Positions 7,309 to 7,911 of a DNA stretch of 7,911 nt are shown here, one piece after another; position 1 is the first letter of the stretch, and each line of letters opens with the position of its first letter. A model generated the notes under the pieces. That model saw nothing but the letters and a program-made list of their open reading frames with translations, had not been told where the DNA came from and made no database searches. The stretch spans positions 1 through 7,911 of the forward strand of contig CAYRFU010000322.1 in assembly GCA_964423525.1 (NCBI GenBank). Reading direction: 5' to 3'. Made by a program: the position numbers and the translations under genes. The DNA is from CAYRFU01 sp964423525 (lineage in GTDB: Bacteria > Vulcanimicrobiota > Xenobia > Xenobiales > JADMJV01).

Positions 7309-7314
7309 AGGAGG
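7309..7314 (+). promoter_or_regulatory. Strong Shine-Dalgarno site that fixes the TTG start of the CARF gene
   Basis: AGGAGG, a perfect anti-SD match, lies 8 nt before TTG at 7323. An in-frame TGA at 7293 precedes it, and no other start codon lies between that stop and the TTG, so the TTG start is well supported. Confidence 0.8.
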
Positions 7315-7322
7315 GTGTCCTA

Positions 7323-7911
7323 TTGAAAGCGTTGATCATCTCGCTCGGTGGCAGTGCCGAACCGGTGGCCAAGTCGATCCAGACCCACCAACCGGACTTT
7401 GTTTGTTTCTTCACCTCCGAGCAGTGCGTCGAGGATATCGGCCTCGTAAAGTCGATGGCGGGAGGCACCTATCTTGACCGAAAGGTCATCGTCACGAACA
7501 TCAACGACCTGGTTGCCTGCTATGAGCGAGCGATGGAGTGCGGGCGCATCGTCGAGGCTGAGGGCTTTGCTCCGACAGATGTCATCGTGGACTACACGGG
7601 CGGCACGAAGAGCATTTCCGCGGCTCTGGTTCTAGCCACCGTGGCAAGGGGGTACACCTTCTCTTACGTTGGCGGTAGTGAACGAGACAAAGGGGGAAAG
7701 GGTGTCGTGCTCGGGGGGAGCAGCCAGGTTCACGCGGGCGCCAATCCCTGGGACATTCTCGCAGTCGGTGAAAGAAGACGCCTCGCCTGGGCCTTCAACC
7801 ACAACGCTTTCGACGCAGCCTGTGCTCTGCTTCAAGATGTTTTGCGCCGGTCTGGCCTGGGAGCAACCCCAAATTCATGCCCTGCACTCAAAGTCAGTAA
7901 TCATGGGGCTT
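7323..7911 (+). CDS. CRISPR-associated CARF-domain protein, TIGR02710/Cas02710 family, C-terminal part cut by window edge
   Basis: An open frame of 196 codons runs from TTG 7323 to the right edge. The protein opens with MKALIISLGGSAEPVAKSI, a Rossmann-like first strand and ligand loop (residues 5-14). The CARF signature DYTGGTKSISAAL (90-102) follows, then YSYVGG-like and NPWD blocks typical of this family (here YTFSYVGG and NPWDILAV). CARF domains bind cyclic oligoadenylates made by type III CRISPR Cas10 and switch on a linked effector. Family members are about 380-420 residues, so the effector or helical C-terminal half is outside the window and its activity cannot be judged. The gene is divergent from the helicase operon, so it is probably regulated separately or shares control. 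No Cas10 or Csm/Cmr gene is visible here. Family assignment is from recognised motifs. Confidence 0.92.
   Translation, partial: MKALIISLGGSAEPVAKSIQTHQPDFVCFFTSEQCVEDIGLVKSMAGGTYLDRKVIVTNINDLVACYERAMECGRIVEAEGFAPTDVIVDYTGGTKSISAALVLATVARGYTFSYVGGSERDKGGKGVVLGGSSQVHAGANPWDILAVGERRRLAWAFNHNAFDAACALLQDVLRRSGLGATPNSCPALKVSNHGA

Larger units (their letters stand above)
7176..7322. promoter_or_regulatory. Divergent intergenic region between the helicase operon and the CARF gene
   Basis: This 147-bp stretch must hold the start signals for both directions. I see no convincing sigma-70 promoter on either strand; the nearest -10-like hexamers are TACTGT (7231-7236, plus) and TACAGT (7236-7231, minus), without good -35 partners. 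Possible operator-like symmetry is present: TACTGTAGTA at 7231-7240, and an inverted pair CTCTTAC (7201-7207) / GTAAGAG (7238-7244). Both are short enough to be chance. The CARF-proximal half contains the mini-ORF and hairpin listed separately. Confidence 0.5.

Noticed and set aside
7166..7468. Minus-strand open frame of 100 codons over the intergenic region and CARF start
   Set aside because: It overlaps the CARF gene antisense and the helicase start. The helicase SD lies inside its last codons, and no motif is recognised.
1..7911. CRISPR array, tRNA, rRNA, insertion sequence or attachment site
   Set aside because: Despite the CARF gene, no regularly spaced direct repeats, tRNA-like cloverleaf, transposase or terminal repeats were seen by reading both strands.

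Overview
The window is part of a bacterial defence island. Nearly all of it is coding. Base composition is moderately GC-rich (roughly 55-60% by eye), Shine-Dalgarno sites are recognisable, and at least one gene uses a TTG start, so a bacterium is much more likely than an archaeon. I cannot name a phylum: these families are spread widely by horizontal transfer.

Layout. A run of four genes fills the minus strand from 7175 down to the left edge. In transcription order they are: (1) a 1196-residue SNF2/RapA-type helicase with a C-terminal DUF3883 nuclease-like domain (7175-3585); (2) an AAA-family, ABC-like ATPase related to OLD/AriA proteins (3557-2328); (3) a DUF4276 protein resembling a TOPRIM domain (2328-1711), coupled to the ATPase by a TGATG overlap; and (4) a DUF1156/COG1743 adenine-specific DNA methylase (1638 to the edge), whose C-terminal part lies outside the window. 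The gaps are 27 nt, a 1-nt overlap and 72 nt, which suggests one transcript. Divergent from this run, on the plus strand, a TTG-started gene (7323 to the right edge) encodes the CARF domain of the TIGR02710/Cas02710 CRISPR-associated family. A 147-bp region (7176-7322) separates the two directions. No CRISPR array, tRNA, rRNA or transposase is visible.

How the genes may work together (inference). The methylase and the large helicase-nuclease look like the self-marking and DNA-translocating arms of a restriction-modification or DISARM-like system; DUF1156 methylases commonly sit beside a DUF499 ATPase, which would be expected just left of the window. The ATPase plus DUF4276 pair inserted between them has the architecture of two-gene OLD/PARIS-like defence modules (ATPase sensor plus TOPRIM nuclease). 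It may be a second independent system or an integral part of a four-gene system. The CARF protein points to cyclic-oligoadenylate signalling from a nearby type III CRISPR system.

The most unusual non-coding signals are a perfect 22-bp palindrome followed by a T-run inside the methylase gene (142-170), a hairpin over the stop codon of the DUF4276 gene (1704-1719), and a small leader with a 7-codon ORF and competing SD/anti-SD pairings ahead of the CARF gene (7255-7322).
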